This document shows, one piece after another, positions 55,100-63,984 of a stretch of DNA of 64,000 bases. Location of the stretch: assembly GCF_902459685.1 (NCBI RefSeq), contig NZ_CABPSF010000001.1:1178001-1242000 (forward strand), in the 5' to 3' direction. The DNA comes from Pandoraea iniqua. GTDB taxonomy: Bacteria; Pseudomonadota; Gammaproteobacteria; Burkholderiales; Burkholderiaceae. A program made the position numbers and the translations under genes. Below the pieces are notes generated by a model that did not search any database, was not told the DNA's origin, and saw only the letters and a program-made list of their open reading frames with translations. How positions within the stretch are numbered: position 1 is the first letter of the stretch; each line of letters begins with the position of its first letter.

Positions 55100-57436
55100 A
55101 TGACCGAACGCCGAATGCCCGCCCCCGCGCCTGCCGCCGACCTTGTGGATCTTGCCGATGCTGCCGATGGCACTGCCGCCGGCGCCGCGTCCGCACGGGG
55201 TGACGCGGCGCAAACCGGGGGCAAAGCCGTCACGAAGCGCGGTGCGAAATCGAAGGCCGGCGTATCCGCCAACGACGATGCTGCGGCTGGCGCATCGGCC
55301 AAGAACAGCACCAAAAGCGCCGCCAAAAAAGCGTCCGCAAAATCTTCCGAAAAGCCCGCTGCCGCCGGCAGCAGCGCCGCCCGCAAGGGCAGTGCGGACA
55401 AGCTCGCCAAACTCGGCCTCAAGCGCGATATCGATCTGATCCTGCATCTGCCGATGCGGTACGAGGACGAGACGCGCCTGAGCAAGATCGATGACGTCCT
55501 GCCGAGTGAACTCGCGCAGGTCGAAGGCACGGTCACGTCGAGTGACGTTGCCTACCGTCCGCGACGCCAGTGGCTGGTACGCATAGAAGACGAAGGGCAC
55601 GAATTAGTGCTGCGTTTTCTGAATTTCTACGGCAGCCAGCAAAAGCAGCTATCCGTCGGCACCCGCGTACGAGTGCGCGGTGAAGTACGCGGCGGCTTCT
55701 TCGGTCTGGAGATGGTGCACCCGTCGTATCGCGTGGTGTCCGACGCCGCGCAGCCGCTGCCCGAAGCGCTCACGCCGGTCTATCCGAGCGCCGCCGGTCT
55801 GTCGCAGGCGTATCTGCGCAAAGCGATTCATAACGCCATGGAGCGCACGCCGCTCCCCGAACTGCTGCCGCCCGGGCTCCTGCAAGCCTCGATCGGGCCG
55901 GACCATCCGTTGCCGTCGCTCGCCGACGCTGTGCGCTTGCTTCATGCGCCGCCGCCCAAGGTCTCCGAGACGTCACTCATGGAGCGCTCGCACCCGGCGT
56001 GGCTGCGTATCAAGTGTGAAGAACTTCTGGCGCAGCAGCTCTCGCTCAAGCGGGCACAGGCGGCACGCCGCCGACTGGCCGCGCCTTCGCTTGGCAAGCA
56101 TGTCCCCGGCGGTCTGCTCGAACGCTTCGAGGCGGCGCTGCCGTTCCGGCTGACTGGCGCGCAGCAGCGCGTGTGGGCGGAAATTCGCGCGGACCTGACC
56201 GAACCTCACCCGATGCAGCGCTTGCTGCAAGGCGACGTGGGCAGTGGTAAGACGATCATTGCCGCGCTCGCAGCAGCGCAAGCCATCGACGCCGGATATC
56301 AGGCCGCCATCATGGCGCCGACCGAAATTCTCGCCGAGCAGCATCTGCGCAAGCTCTCCGGGTGGCTGACGCCACTGGGGGTACAGGTCGCGTGGCTTGC
56401 CGGCAGCATGAAGGCGAAAGAGAAGCGTGAAGCGTTGGCGCGTGTCGCCAGCGGTGAGGCGCAACTCGTCATCGGCACGCACGCGATCATTCAGGACACG
56501 GTGACTTTTGCGCGCCTCGGCATGGCCGTCGTCGACGAGCAGCACCGTTTCGGTGTCGCGCAGCGTCTGGCGTTGCGCAGCAAGATGCAGACGGCGGGCA
56601 TGGGCGCGAACGCCATGCCGCACCAACTGATGATGAGTGCGACACCGATTCCGCGCACGCTCGCGATGACGTACTACGCCGATCTCGACGTCTCCGTCAT
56701 CGACGAACTGCCACCGGGCCGCAGTCCCGTGGTGACCAAACTGATCAGCGACACACGCCGTGCCGAGGTGGTCGACCGCGTGCGCGCGGCGGCGCTGGCC
56801 GGACGTCAGGTCTACTGGGTGTGTCCGCTCATCGAGGAAAGTGAGGCGCTGCAATTGCAGACCGCCGTCGACACCCATGCGCAACTGATGGTCGCGCTGC
56901 CCGAGTTACGGGTGGGCCTCGTCCACGGACGACTCTCGCCGGCCGAGAAGGCTGCCGTGATGGAGGATTTCACGCGCGGCAACACGCATCTGCTGGTGGC
57001 CACGACCGTGATCGAAGTGGGCGTGGACGTGCCGAATGCGTCACTGATGGTGATCGAACATGCCGAGCGTTTCGGCCTCGCACAGTTGCACCAGTTGCGT
57101 GGACGCGTCGGGCGGGGTTCCGCCGAGTCGGTGTGTTTGCTGATGTATGCGTCGCCGTTGTCGATGGGCGCGAAGGCGCGCCTGCAAACGATGCGCGAGA
57201 CGACCGACGGCTTCGTCATTGCGCGTCGCGACCTCGAAATTCGCGGTCCCGGGGAGTTTCTCGGGGCGCGGCAATCGGGCGCCGCGATGTTGCGCTTCGT
57301 CGATCTGAACGAAGACGGCTGGATGATTCCCGGCGCGCAGGAAGCCGCCGAGCAACTGCTGGCTTCCCATCCGGGCGCCGTGGCGGCGCATCTGGAGCGC
57401 TGGCTCGGTGCGCGAGAGGACTATCTGAAAGCCTGA
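55100..57436 (+). CDS. recG: ATP-dependent DNA helicase RecG
   Basis: A 778-residue branched-DNA helicase that remodels stalled forks. It carries a wedge/OB domain (LPSELAQVEGTVTSSDVAYR), Walker A QGDVGSGKTI, the DEAD-box variant DEQHRFG, SATPIPRTLAM, and a C-terminal LHQLRGRVGRG motif. The first roughly 100 residues are an Ala/Lys/Ser-rich extension absent from E. coli RecG. The start is uncertain among GTG 55064, ATG 55100 and ATG 55115, none with a strong Shine-Dalgarno. Confidence 0.95.
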   Translation: MTERRMPAPAPAADLVDLADAADGTAAGAASARGDAAQTGGKAVTKRGAKSKAGVSANDDAAAGASAKNSTKSAAKKASAKSSEKPAAAGSSAARKGSADKLAKLGLKRDIDLILHLPMRYEDETRLSKIDDVLPSELAQVEGTVTSSDVAYRPRRQWLVRIEDEGHELVLRFLNFYGSQQKQLSVGTRVRVRGEVRGGFFGLEMVHPSYRVVSDAAQPLPEALTPVYPSAAGLSQAYLRKAIHNAMERTPLPELLPPGLLQASIGPDHPLPSLADAVRLLHAPPPKVSETSLMERSHPAWLRIKCEELLAQQLSLKRAQAARRRLAAPSLGKHVPGGLLERFEAALPFRLTGAQQRVWAEIRADLTEPHPMQRLLQGDVGSGKTIIAALAAAQAIDAGYQAAIMAPTEILAEQHLRKLSGWLTPLGVQVAWLAGSMKAKEKREALARVASGEAQLVIGTHAIIQDTVTFARLGMAVVDEQHRFGVAQRLALRSKMQTAGMGANAMPHQLMMSATPIPRTLAMTYYADLDVSVIDELPPGRSPVVTKLISDTRRAEVVDRVRAAALAGRQVYWVCPLIEESEALQLQTAVDTHAQLMVALPELRVGLVHGRLSPAEKAAVMEDFTRGNTHLLVATTVIEVGVDVPNASLMVIEHAERFGLAQLHQLRGRVGRGSAESVCLLMYASPLSMGAKARLQTMRETTDGFVIARRDLEIRGPGEFLGARQSGAAMLRFVDLNEDGWMIPGAQEAAEQLLASHPGAVAAHLERWLGAREDYLKA

Positions 57437-57626
57437 CCGGAGACGTGCGCTTCAGCGAGAAGCCAGTCTTATCGAAACGGGCTGCAATTGGCTGAATCCG
57501 GGGTCCGCTCAATGCGGCGACGACGATCGGACGTCGCCTGAAAACGGGCAATGACCGCTCGATTGTGCTATAAAAAACAAAATCTATCGATTGCGGTAAT
57601 CCGATTAATTTACAGGTTAGGACGAC

Positions 57627-58571
57627 ATGACCCTCACGGAACTCAAGTACATCGTGGCGGTGGCGCGAGAACGCCATTTTGGTCGCGCAGCGGAAGCCTG
57701 TTTCGTCAGCCAGCCGACGCTGTCGGTGGCGATCAAGAAGCTCGAAGACGAGCTGAATGTGCAGATTTTCGAGCGTGGTGCCGCTGAGGTGAGCGTCACG
57801 CCGCTGGGTGAGCAGATCGTTGCGCAGGCGCAGCGCGTGCTCGAACAGACCATTGCCATCAAAGAAATTGCCAAGCAAGGGCGCGACCCGCTCGCCGGCC
57901 CGCTGCGTCTGGGCGTGATCTACACGATCGGGCCGTATCTTCTGCCCGCGCTGGTCAAGCAGATGATCGAGACCACGCCGCAGATGCCGCTCATGCTGCA
58001 AGAGAACTACACGCTCAAGCTGATCGAATTGCTCAAGCAGGGCGAAATCGACGCGGCGATCATGGCGCTGCCGTTCCCCGAGAGCGGACTAATGGTGCGC
58101 CCGCTGTACGACGAGCCGTTCGTGGTGGCGCTGCCGCGCGCCCATCCGTGGGCCAACCGTGATCAGATCGATGCGGGTGACCTGAAGCAGGAAACGATGC
58201 TGTTGCTGGGCAGCGGCCATTGCTTCCGCGATCACGTGCTTGGCGTCTGCCCGGAGCTCATGCGTTTCTCGCAGAACGCCGATGGCATTCAGAAGACCTT
58301 CGAAGGCTCGTCGCTCGAGACGATTCGCCATATGGTCGCGAGCGGTGTTGGCATCACGGTGTTGCCGAAGACGTCGGTGCCTGAAGTGCAGGCGTCCGAC
58401 AGCCTGCTGAGCTACGTGCCGTTCTCGGCCCCGGTGCCCGACCGCCGCGTCGTGCTCGCATGGCGCAAGAGCTTCACGCGCCTGCCTGCGATCGAGGCGG
58501 TGGCGCAGGCCATCGCGCGATGCAATCTACCCGGTGTGATCACGCTCGATCTGCCGGCTACGGCCAACTAA
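57627..58571 (+). CDS. oxyR: Hydrogen peroxide sensor OxyR
   Basis: A 314-residue LysR-family regulator. The N-terminal helix-turn-helix includes FGRAAEACFVSQPTLSVAIK. The redox pair Cys199 and Cys208 (GSGHCFRDHVLGVC) forms the activating disulfide, at the same numbering as E. coli OxyR. It is followed by a small reading frame and a catalase gene, likely targets. An AT-rich stretch at 57560-57620 upstream may hold an autoregulatory site. Confidence 0.96.
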   Translation: MTLTELKYIVAVARERHFGRAAEACFVSQPTLSVAIKKLEDELNVQIFERGAAEVSVTPLGEQIVAQAQRVLEQTIAIKEIAKQGRDPLAGPLRLGVIYTIGPYLLPALVKQMIETTPQMPLMLQENYTLKLIELLKQGEIDAAIMALPFPESGLMVRPLYDEPFVVALPRAHPWANRDQIDAGDLKQETMLLLGSGHCFRDHVLGVCPELMRFSQNADGIQKTFEGSSLETIRHMVASGVGITVLPKTSVPEVQASDSLLSYVPFSAPVPDRRVVLAWRKSFTRLPAIEAVAQAIARCNLPGVITLDLPATAN

Positions 58572-58634
58572 GGCCAGCCAGACTCGCCAGACCCGGCGGC
58601 CCGCCACCGGGCCGTCTCCCCCCCCAAGAACGTC

Positions 58635-58670
58635 ATGCGCCGCTGCTTCCCGCCGCGGCGCATTGCTTTT
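58635..58670 (+). terminator. Probable oxyR terminator
   Basis: The stem ATGCGCCGC/GCGGCGCAT has an 11-base loop and is followed by TGCTTTT. The T-run is short, so termination may be partial, letting some oxyR transcription reach katA. Confidence 0.6.
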
Positions 58671-58679
58671 GGCTATGTG

Positions 58680-58720
58680 ATAGATAAAAACGATTAATTC
58701 GACTGTTTTAATTAGAATTA
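58680..58720 (+). promoter_or_regulatory. Candidate OxyR-binding region and catalase promoter
   Basis: An AT-rich block carries ATAG-N7-CGAT-N7-ACTG spacing, loosely like the ATAG-N7-CTAT-N7-ATAG OxyR pattern. It sits between oxyR and the catalase gene. Only the first half-site matches well. Confidence 0.4.
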
Positions 58721-58774
58721 TTAACCTAGCGACACGCGTTTGCGAACCTTTGCGACCCACTGGAGGCGACCACG

Positions 58775-58858
58775 ATGACCGCACTGAAAACCTATCTGCA
58801 CGACATCGAAGCCACGCTGGAACACGTGCTTGCCGAGTTTGCGCAGATGGCGGCGTAA
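58775..58858 (+). CDS. Putative 27-residue small protein between oxyR and katA
   Basis: An ATG preceded by ctggagg at 7-8 bases opens 27 codons ending in TAA: it begins [17 protein letters not shown] and ends FAQMAA. The peptide is acidic and should form one amphipathic helix. It has no Cys, metal-binding cluster or signal. It lies between the AT-rich promoter region and the catalase gene, 59 bases before that ATG. It may be a small stress protein or a translated leader. No homologue is recognised. Confidence 0.5.
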   Translation: MTALKTYLHDIEATLEHVLAEFAQMAA

Positions 58859-58917
58859 GCCAATTCCCCCACAGCCTGCCCAGCGGGCTGACCGATCAAG
58901 AAACAGGAGAGCGTCGC

Positions 58918-60378
58918 ATGTCAGATTCCACGAATCCCAAGAAACTCACGACCGCCGCCGGTGCACCGGTGCCTGATAACCAGAACACGATCACGGCCGG
59001 CCCGCGTGGCCCGGCGCTGCTGCAAGACGTGTGGTTTCTCGAAAAGCTCGCCCACTTCGACCGCGAAGTGATTCCCGAGCGTCGTGTGCATGCCAAGGGC
59101 TCCGGCGCCTACGGCAAGCTCACCATCACGCACGACATCACGCGTTTCAGCCGTGCCCGCGTGTTCGAAGCCATTGGCAAAGAAACCCCGGTTTTCCTGC
59201 GCTTCTCCACGGTGGCCGGTGAACGTGGCGCGGCCGATGCCGAACGCGACGTGCGTGGCTTCGCGTTGAAGTTCTATACCGATGAAGGCAACTGGGATCT
59301 CGTGGGCAACAATACGCCGGTGTTCTTCGTGCGCGATCCGCTCAAGTTCCCCGACTTCATCCATACGCAGAAGCGAGACCCGAAGACCAACCTGCGTAAC
59401 CCGACCGCCGCATGGGACTTCTGGTCACGTCACCCGGAATCGCTGCATCAGGTCACCATTCTCATGAGCGACCGTGGCTTGCCCGCGAACTACCGCCAGC
59501 AGCACGGCTTCGGCTCGCACACGTTCAGCTTCATCAATGCGGCGAACGAACGGTTCTGGGTGAAGTTCCACTTCAAGTCGATGCAGGGTGTCGAGAACCT
59601 GACCAACGCCCAAGCCGCAGAAGTTGTGGCCGGTGACCGTGAGAGCGCCCAACGCGATCTGTTCGATGCCATCGAAGCGGGCAACTTCCCGCGCTGGCGC
59701 ATGCAGGTGCAGGTAATGCCCGAGGCCGACGCGGCAACGTACGCCATCAACCCGTTCGATCTGACGAAGGTGTGGCCGCATGGCGATTACCCGTTGATCG
59801 ACGTGGGCGTGCTCGAACTCAATCGCAACCCGGAGAACTACTTCGCGGAAGTGGAGCAGGCGGCGTTCAATCCGGCGAATGTGGTGCCGGGCATCAGCTT
59901 CTCGCCCGATCGCATGTTGCAGGGGCGCCTGTTCTCGTACGGCGACACGCAGCGCTATCGCCTCGGGGTGAACCACAGCGCGATTCCGGTGAACGCACCG
60001 AAATGCCCGTTCCACAACAGCTTCCATCGCGATGGTGCGATGCGTGTGGACGGCAATCTGGGCGGCACGACGAACTATCAGCCGAACCGCTACGGCGCGT
60101 TTGCCGATCAACCCGAGTTTCGCGATCCGCCGGAAGCGGTCGGGGCCGTTGCCGATCGTTACGACCATCGCGTCGACGACGATTACTACTCGCAGCCGCG
60201 CGCGTTGTTCCGGTTGTTCGACGATGCGCAGAAAGCGCGCTTGTTCGGCAATGTCGCTGCTTCGATGCAGGGCGTGCCCGATGACGTGGCGGACCGCCAG
60301 CTCGAGCATTTCGGCAAGATCGATCCGGCCTATGCGCAGGGTGTGAAGGCGGCGCGCGAGGCGCTGGCGAAGCCGTAA
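58918..60378 (+). CDS. katA: Monofunctional heme catalase (clade 3 type)
   Basis: A 486-residue small-subunit catalase. Catalytic His58 is in [13 protein letters not shown], and the proximal heme Tyr341 in [28 protein letters not shown] and [17 protein letters not shown] are family signatures. It breaks down H2O2 in the cytoplasm. The ATG follows acaggagag; longer in-frame starts run through the small upstream reading frame. Regulation by OxyR is likely from context. Only 3 bases separate its stop from the converging ThiE-like gene. Confidence 0.95.
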   Translation: MSDSTNPKKLTTAAGAPVPDNQNTITAGPRGPALLQDVWFLEKLAHFDREVIPERRVHAKGSGAYGKLTITHDITRFSRARVFEAIGKETPVFLRFSTVAGERGAADAERDVRGFALKFYTDEGNWDLVGNNTPVFFVRDPLKFPDFIHTQKRDPKTNLRNPTAAWDFWSRHPESLHQVTILMSDRGLPANYRQQHGFGSHTFSFINAANERFWVKFHFKSMQGVENLTNAQAAEVVAGDRESAQRDLFDAIEAGNFPRWRMQVQVMPEADAATYAINPFDLTKVWPHGDYPLIDVGVLELNRNPENYFAEVEQAAFNPANVVPGISFSPDRMLQGRLFSYGDTQRYRLGVNHSAIPVNAPKCPFHNSFHRDGAMRVDGNLGGTTNYQPNRYGAFADQPEFRDPPEAVGAVADRYDHRVDDDYYSQPRALFRLFDDAQKARLFGNVAASMQGVPDDVADRQLEHFGKIDPAYAQGVKAAREALAKP

Positions 60379-60381
60379 CGC

Positions 60382-61089
60382 TTAGCTGGCCGGCCAGAAC
60401 GCCCGGATGGCAGCGATGCCGTAGGCGCCCGCGTTACGCGCGGCCGTCAGGCTGTCGGCACGCATGCCACCGAGCGCGAAGACCGGCAACGTTGTCTGTG
60501 CGGCGAGCGCCGAGAACGCTGGCCAACCGAGGGGCGTGGCGTCGGGATGCGTGGCAGTGGCAAGCACTGGTGAGAGCGTCACGAAGTCGACGCCAAGACG
60601 ACCGGCGTGTACGAGTTGCTCAGTGTCGTGACAGGCGGCGCTCACGAGTTTCCAGCCAGTTGGCCGCTCACGGCAGGCCAACAGCCGCGCACTCGTGAGA
60701 TGCCAGCCGTCGGCATGCGGCACCGTGTCGGCGTGCAGGCCATTGGCGGCGTCGAGCCAGAGATCGGCAACGTCGGCGCGGGGATTGAGCAGCAACTGCG
60801 CGCCGGCGGCATGCGTCAGCGCGAGCGCCGACTCGGCGAGGGCGCGATAGCCGTCGGCATCGAGTGAACGGTTACGGAGTTGCACAAGCCGGGTGCCGCG
60901 CGCGAGCGCCTGTGCGAGCCGTGACGCAAACGACGCGATCTCTGCGCGCGACGTGACTTCCGGCGTCACCAGAAGTTGACGGGGCAGGGCGGCATCAGCG
61001 CTGTTGCCCGGCGCGTTGGCGGCGCTGGACGTACTTGAAGAACCGGACAGGCTGGACATCGACAGGAATCGGGCTAGGTCTGCTGGCAT
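60382..61089 (-). CDS. Thiamine phosphate synthase-like (ThiE/TenI domain) protein
   Basis: A 235-residue protein with a TIM-barrel of the ThiE/TenI family: LVQLRNRSLDADGYRALAES, LVSAACHDTEQLVHAGRLGV, VDFVTLSPVLATATHPDATP, VFALGGMRADSL. Classic ThiE residues are altered (QLRNR instead of QLREK; NPR instead of NDR), which matches the domain usually fused behind a MutT/Nudix domain in Burkholderiaceae. True thiamine phosphate synthesis is therefore doubtful. The first 35 residues are Ser/Ala-rich, and an alternative start exists at MSSLSG. Confidence 0.72.
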   Translation of the reverse strand: MPADLARFLSMSSLSGSSSTSSAANAPGNSADAALPRQLLVTPEVTSRAEIASFASRLAQALARGTRLVQLRNRSLDADGYRALAESALALTHAAGAQLLLNPRADVADLWLDAANGLHADTVPHADGWHLTSARLLACRERPTGWKLVSAACHDTEQLVHAGRLGVDFVTLSPVLATATHPDATPLGWPAFSALAAQTTLPVFALGGMRADSLTAARNAGAYGIAAIRAFWPAS

Positions 61090-61278
61090 GGGCGCAGTGT
61101 AACCGGAACATTCATTGCGTTGCCGCATCAGACAAATAGTGTGCCTCGCATCGTCACGCGATTCAGATGACAAAACAGGTGACACGACAGGCGGCAAGCC
61201 GTGACACCGCACGCCTGTCGATGTCGCCAGAGCGTGCCCGCGAGGGCCAATAAAGTGAACCTAACGAACGGAGTGATC

Positions 61279-61767
61279 ATGGCTAAGAAAAACAACGTCG
61301 CCAGCGTGAATATCGGGATCAGCGAAAAGGACCGTAAGCGCATCGTCGAAGGGCTGAACCACCTGCTCGCCGACACGTACACGTTGTATCTGAAGACGCA
61401 CAACTTCCATTGGAATGTGACCGGTCCGATGTTCAACACGCTGCATCTGATGTTCGAAGGCCAGTACAACGAACTGGCGCTGGCGGTCGATCAGATTGCC
61501 GAGCGGATTCGCGCACTGGGCTATCCGGCCCCGGGCACGTACAAGGAATTCGCAAAGCTGTCGTCGATTCCCGAGGCCGAGGGTGTGCCGAGCGCAGAAG
61601 AGATGATTCGCCAGTTGGTCGAAGGGCAGGAAGCCGTGACCCGCACGGCACGCGGCATCTTCCCGACCGTGGACGCCGCATCGGACGAGCCGACCGCCGA
61701 CTTGCTCACCCAACGCATGCAGTCGCATGAAAAGAACGCTTGGATGCTACGCAGCTTGTTGGCATAA
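61279..61767 (+). CDS. dps: Dps-family DNA-binding ferritin-like protein
   Basis: A 162-residue protein. The inter-subunit ferroxidase site is visible: His44 (HNFHWNVTG), His56, Glu60, Asp71 and Glu75 (VDQIAERI). Dps dodecamers store iron with H2O2 and protect DNA. The ATG at 61279 follows ggagtg. The Lys-containing N-terminus (MAKKNN) could bind DNA. It fits the neighbouring OxyR/catalase theme. Confidence 0.96.
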   Translation: MAKKNNVASVNIGISEKDRKRIVEGLNHLLADTYTLYLKTHNFHWNVTGPMFNTLHLMFEGQYNELALAVDQIAERIRALGYPAPGTYKEFAKLSSIPEAEGVPSAEEMIRQLVEGQEAVTRTARGIFPTVDAASDEPTADLLTQRMQSHEKNAWMLRSLLA

Positions 61768-61838
61768 GCCCCCCTATCGTACGAGAAATGTCATAGAGAA
61801 AGGGTGCACTCGGATAGGCAGTCCAGTACACTGGCCGG

Positions 61839-62630
61839 ATGCCTACCGATTGGCTTATCCGCAATCTCTTCGTCAGTCTGTTCCTTCCGCCCGCCAATGT
61901 TCTGGTGCTGGCGTTGCTGGCGTTCGCCTGCTGGCGGCGCTGGCCGCGGCTGGGCAAGACACTGGCCGTCGTGGCCGTGCTGGCGTTTTGGCTTCAGGCC
62001 ATGCCGTGGGTCGCAAGCCGCGTGTCGCACGGGCTCAATGTCGGGGTGCCGATCGATGTGAAGGCACTCGACGCCGCGCGCCAGTCGCCGGAGGCTGCCG
62101 CCAAGCTGCCGCAGGCGGTGGTCATTCTCGGCGGCGGCACCAGTCTTGGCGGGCCGGAATTCGGCCGGCCCGATGGCGCCGATGTGAGTGAGATGACCCT
62201 TGGCCGCGTGCGCTACGGCGCGTTTCTCGCGCGCCGGGCCCAACTTCCCGTTCTCGTGTCCGGCGGTGCGCCGTCGGGCTATCCCATTGCGGAGGGCCGC
62301 CTGATGGCGCAAGTGCTCTCCGACGAATTCGGCGTCCCGGTCCGCTGGACCGAGGCCCAATCGCTGAACACGGCGCAAAACGCCACGTTCAGTGCGCGCA
62401 TGCTGGCCAATGCCGGCGTCACGCGCGTCTATCTGGTGACGAGCGCCTGGCATATGCGCCGCGCCCGCGACCAGTTTGTCCGCGCCGGACTCACGGTGGT
62501 ACCCGCACCGTGCTGCAACGAGCGCGCGCTGGATCCCGATGCGATTCCCGGCTGGTGGCCGACACTCGACGGCATGCGCGCCACGCGCGTCGCGCTGCGC
62601 GAGTGGATGGCAATTGCCGTGGGGCATTGA
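61839..62630 (+). CDS. YdcF/ElyC-family protein (DUF218)
   Basis: A 263-residue protein with two N-terminal membrane segments (LFLPPANVLVLALLAF; TLAVVAVLAFWLQAM) and a DUF218 domain in the periplasm (AVVILGGGTSLGGPEF; RAQLPVLVSGGAP; EAQSLNTAQNATFSARML; VYLVTSAWHMRRA). ElyC-type members affect lipid carrier use in envelope synthesis. The ATG at 61839 gives MPTDWLIRNLFVSLFLPP, typical of the family. The exact role is unknown. Confidence 0.88.
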   Translation: MPTDWLIRNLFVSLFLPPANVLVLALLAFACWRRWPRLGKTLAVVAVLAFWLQAMPWVASRVSHGLNVGVPIDVKALDAARQSPEAAAKLPQAVVILGGGTSLGGPEFGRPDGADVSEMTLGRVRYGAFLARRAQLPVLVSGGAPSGYPIAEGRLMAQVLSDEFGVPVRWTEAQSLNTAQNATFSARMLANAGVTRVYLVTSAWHMRRARDQFVRAGLTVVPAPCCNERALDPDAIPGWWPTLDGMRATRVALREWMAIAVGH

Positions 62631-62749
62631 GCCGCCCTCGGTGTGCCTGATGTCACGAAGCGGCGGCATAGTTCGTGTGAACGGCCGCACGTGCCGCGAC
62701 CGGAGCGCCGGCTTTCTGTTTTGCTCACCCACCCGAATGAGAGAGACAT

Positions 62750-63157
62750 ATGAAGACCAAAGCAGTCCTGACCGCTGAAGACGTACAAAAGATCAACGCT
62801 GCCGCCGTGGCCGAAGCCACCGCGAACGGCTGGAACGTGTGCATCACGATTGTCGATGACGGCGGCCACGCGCTGTCGCTGCATCGCATGGACGGCGCTG
62901 CCCCCAGCACCGCGATGATGTCGTTGGGCAAGGCGCAGACCTCGGCCGTGGGCCGTCGCGACAGCGGCGTGTTCGAAGAGATGATCAATGGCGGCCGCTA
63001 CGCCTTCCTGAGCGCGCCGAACACGGCCATGCTCGAAGGCGGCGTTGCCATCGTCGTCGACGGCAATGTGATCGGTGCGGTGGGCGTGTCGGGCGTCAAG
63101 TCGGCGCAGGACGCGCAGATCGCCCGTGCGGGTATTGCCGCAGTGGTTGGCGCGTAA
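62750..63157 (+). CDS. Heme-binding HbpS/GlcG-like protein
   Basis: A 135-residue small alpha/beta protein: MKTKAVLTAEDVQKINAAAV, WNVCITIVDDGGHALSLHRM, GGVAIVVDGNVIGAVGVSG and the C-terminal DAQIARAGIAAV. The family includes HbpS (heme or iron sensing) and GlcG. No signal peptide is seen, so cytoplasmic. A gagag Shine-Dalgarno precedes the ATG. Confidence 0.9.
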   Translation: MKTKAVLTAEDVQKINAAAVAEATANGWNVCITIVDDGGHALSLHRMDGAAPSTAMMSLGKAQTSAVGRRDSGVFEEMINGGRYAFLSAPNTAMLEGGVAIVVDGNVIGAVGVSGVKSAQDAQIARAGIAAVVGA

Positions 63158-63552
63158 TTCAGCGTCTGCGTCGCGGGGCAGCAGTCTCGCGACGCGTTGC
63201 ACACCGTCGCACATCCGGCAGCCCAAAAAGAAAAACCCGCTCTCGCGAACGGGTTAAAGGCTTGTCAGGCCGGATGGCCGCAACCTGAGGCTTGGCAGGT
63301 TGGGCCACGAGGAGAACATCAATGAAACCCTTGTGGCTGGACAAAAAAAGTGGCTTGGCTGGCGCGCAACGCAGGTAGAGAGGGGCTTGCCGTAACTACA
63401 TGGGATCGCGTTGCGTTCGCTGGCTACTGCCAAACACCTCTTAGGCGAGGTGGTCCCCACAAAACTCGGTGAAGGCGGCGGCAAGGTCGTGGTCAAGCCA
63501 CCGCCAAAATTCTTTACTTCGCCTTCTTACTGCTTTTTGCAACTTACCTCGG
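63158..63552. other. 395-base region without a supported gene, with hairpins
   Basis: No convincing protein gene is present. On the minus strand it follows hemP and contains a hairpin CACCTC/GAGGTG at 63427-63444, then a terminator-like hairpin at 63226-63255. An 18-residue reading frame at 63322-63378 has a good Shine-Dalgarno (gaggag) but no other support. The arrangement would suit a long hemP 3' leader or a small RNA. Confidence 0.55.
63226..63255 (-). terminator. Terminator for minus-strand transcription (hemP transcript or small RNA)
   Basis: Read on the minus strand, the stem AACCCG/CGGGTT is followed by TTTTTCTTTTT. No T-run is present on the plus-strand side. Confidence 0.75.
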
Positions 63553-63804
63553 TTACTTCGTCAGAATCAGCTTGCCGTAGCGCGTAGCGCGCAGTTGGTA
63601 AGTCTGGCCGTTGTGCAGGATGTTCACGCATTGCGTGCCTTGCAGCAGATGGTCGCTCGTCAGGACGCGGCCGGGTGTCGTGCTTGCCGGCTTGGCTGCC
63701 ACCGGGCTAGCCACTTGCGTACGCGACACCGACAAGGTGCGGCGCGGCGCCGTAGCGGGCGTGGTCTGGCGTGCTGTGGTGTGGCTTGCGCTCATCTCGC
63801 TCAT
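63553..63804 (-). CDS. hemP: Hemin uptake protein HemP
   Basis: An 83-residue protein with the HemP C-terminal signature VNILHNGQTYQLRATRYGKL followed by ILTK, after a Thr/Ala/Ser-rich N-terminal half. HemP (HmuP) activates heme-receptor genes or aids hemin uptake in betaproteobacteria. A Fur-box-like sequence lies 29 bases upstream, so iron repression is expected. A second in-frame ATG three codons in is possible. Confidence 0.9.
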   Translation of the reverse strand: MSEMSASHTTARQTTPATAPRRTLSVSRTQVASPVAAKPASTTPGRVLTSDHLLQGTQCVNILHNGQTYQLRATRYGKLILTK

Positions 63805-63832
63805 CCGTATGTCTGACTGTGAGAAGAATATT

Positions 63833-63851
63833 AAATGAGAATCATTCCCAT
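63833..63851. promoter_or_regulatory. Fur box upstream of hemP
   Basis: AAATGAGAATCATTCCCAT matches the 19-base Fur consensus (GATAATGATAATCATTATC) well in its core TGAGAATCATT. It lies in an AT-rich promoter-like stretch (63825-63900). Confidence 0.75.
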
Positions 63852-63984
63852 TTGTATTTGAATTTGTCTATTGTGTTGTTAATGGCGATAGATTTATTGA
63901 ATTCGTGGAGTGTCGTGCCGGGCGCGATGACGAGGCGTCCGGCACGACGTCACTGCTGACGTCAACCGAAGGGCGGTGCGCCGC

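Noticed and set aside
63322-63378. An 18-residue plus-strand reading frame with a good Shine-Dalgarno
   Set aside because: It is too short, has no conserved feature and no promoter is apparent; noted only within the intergenic region.
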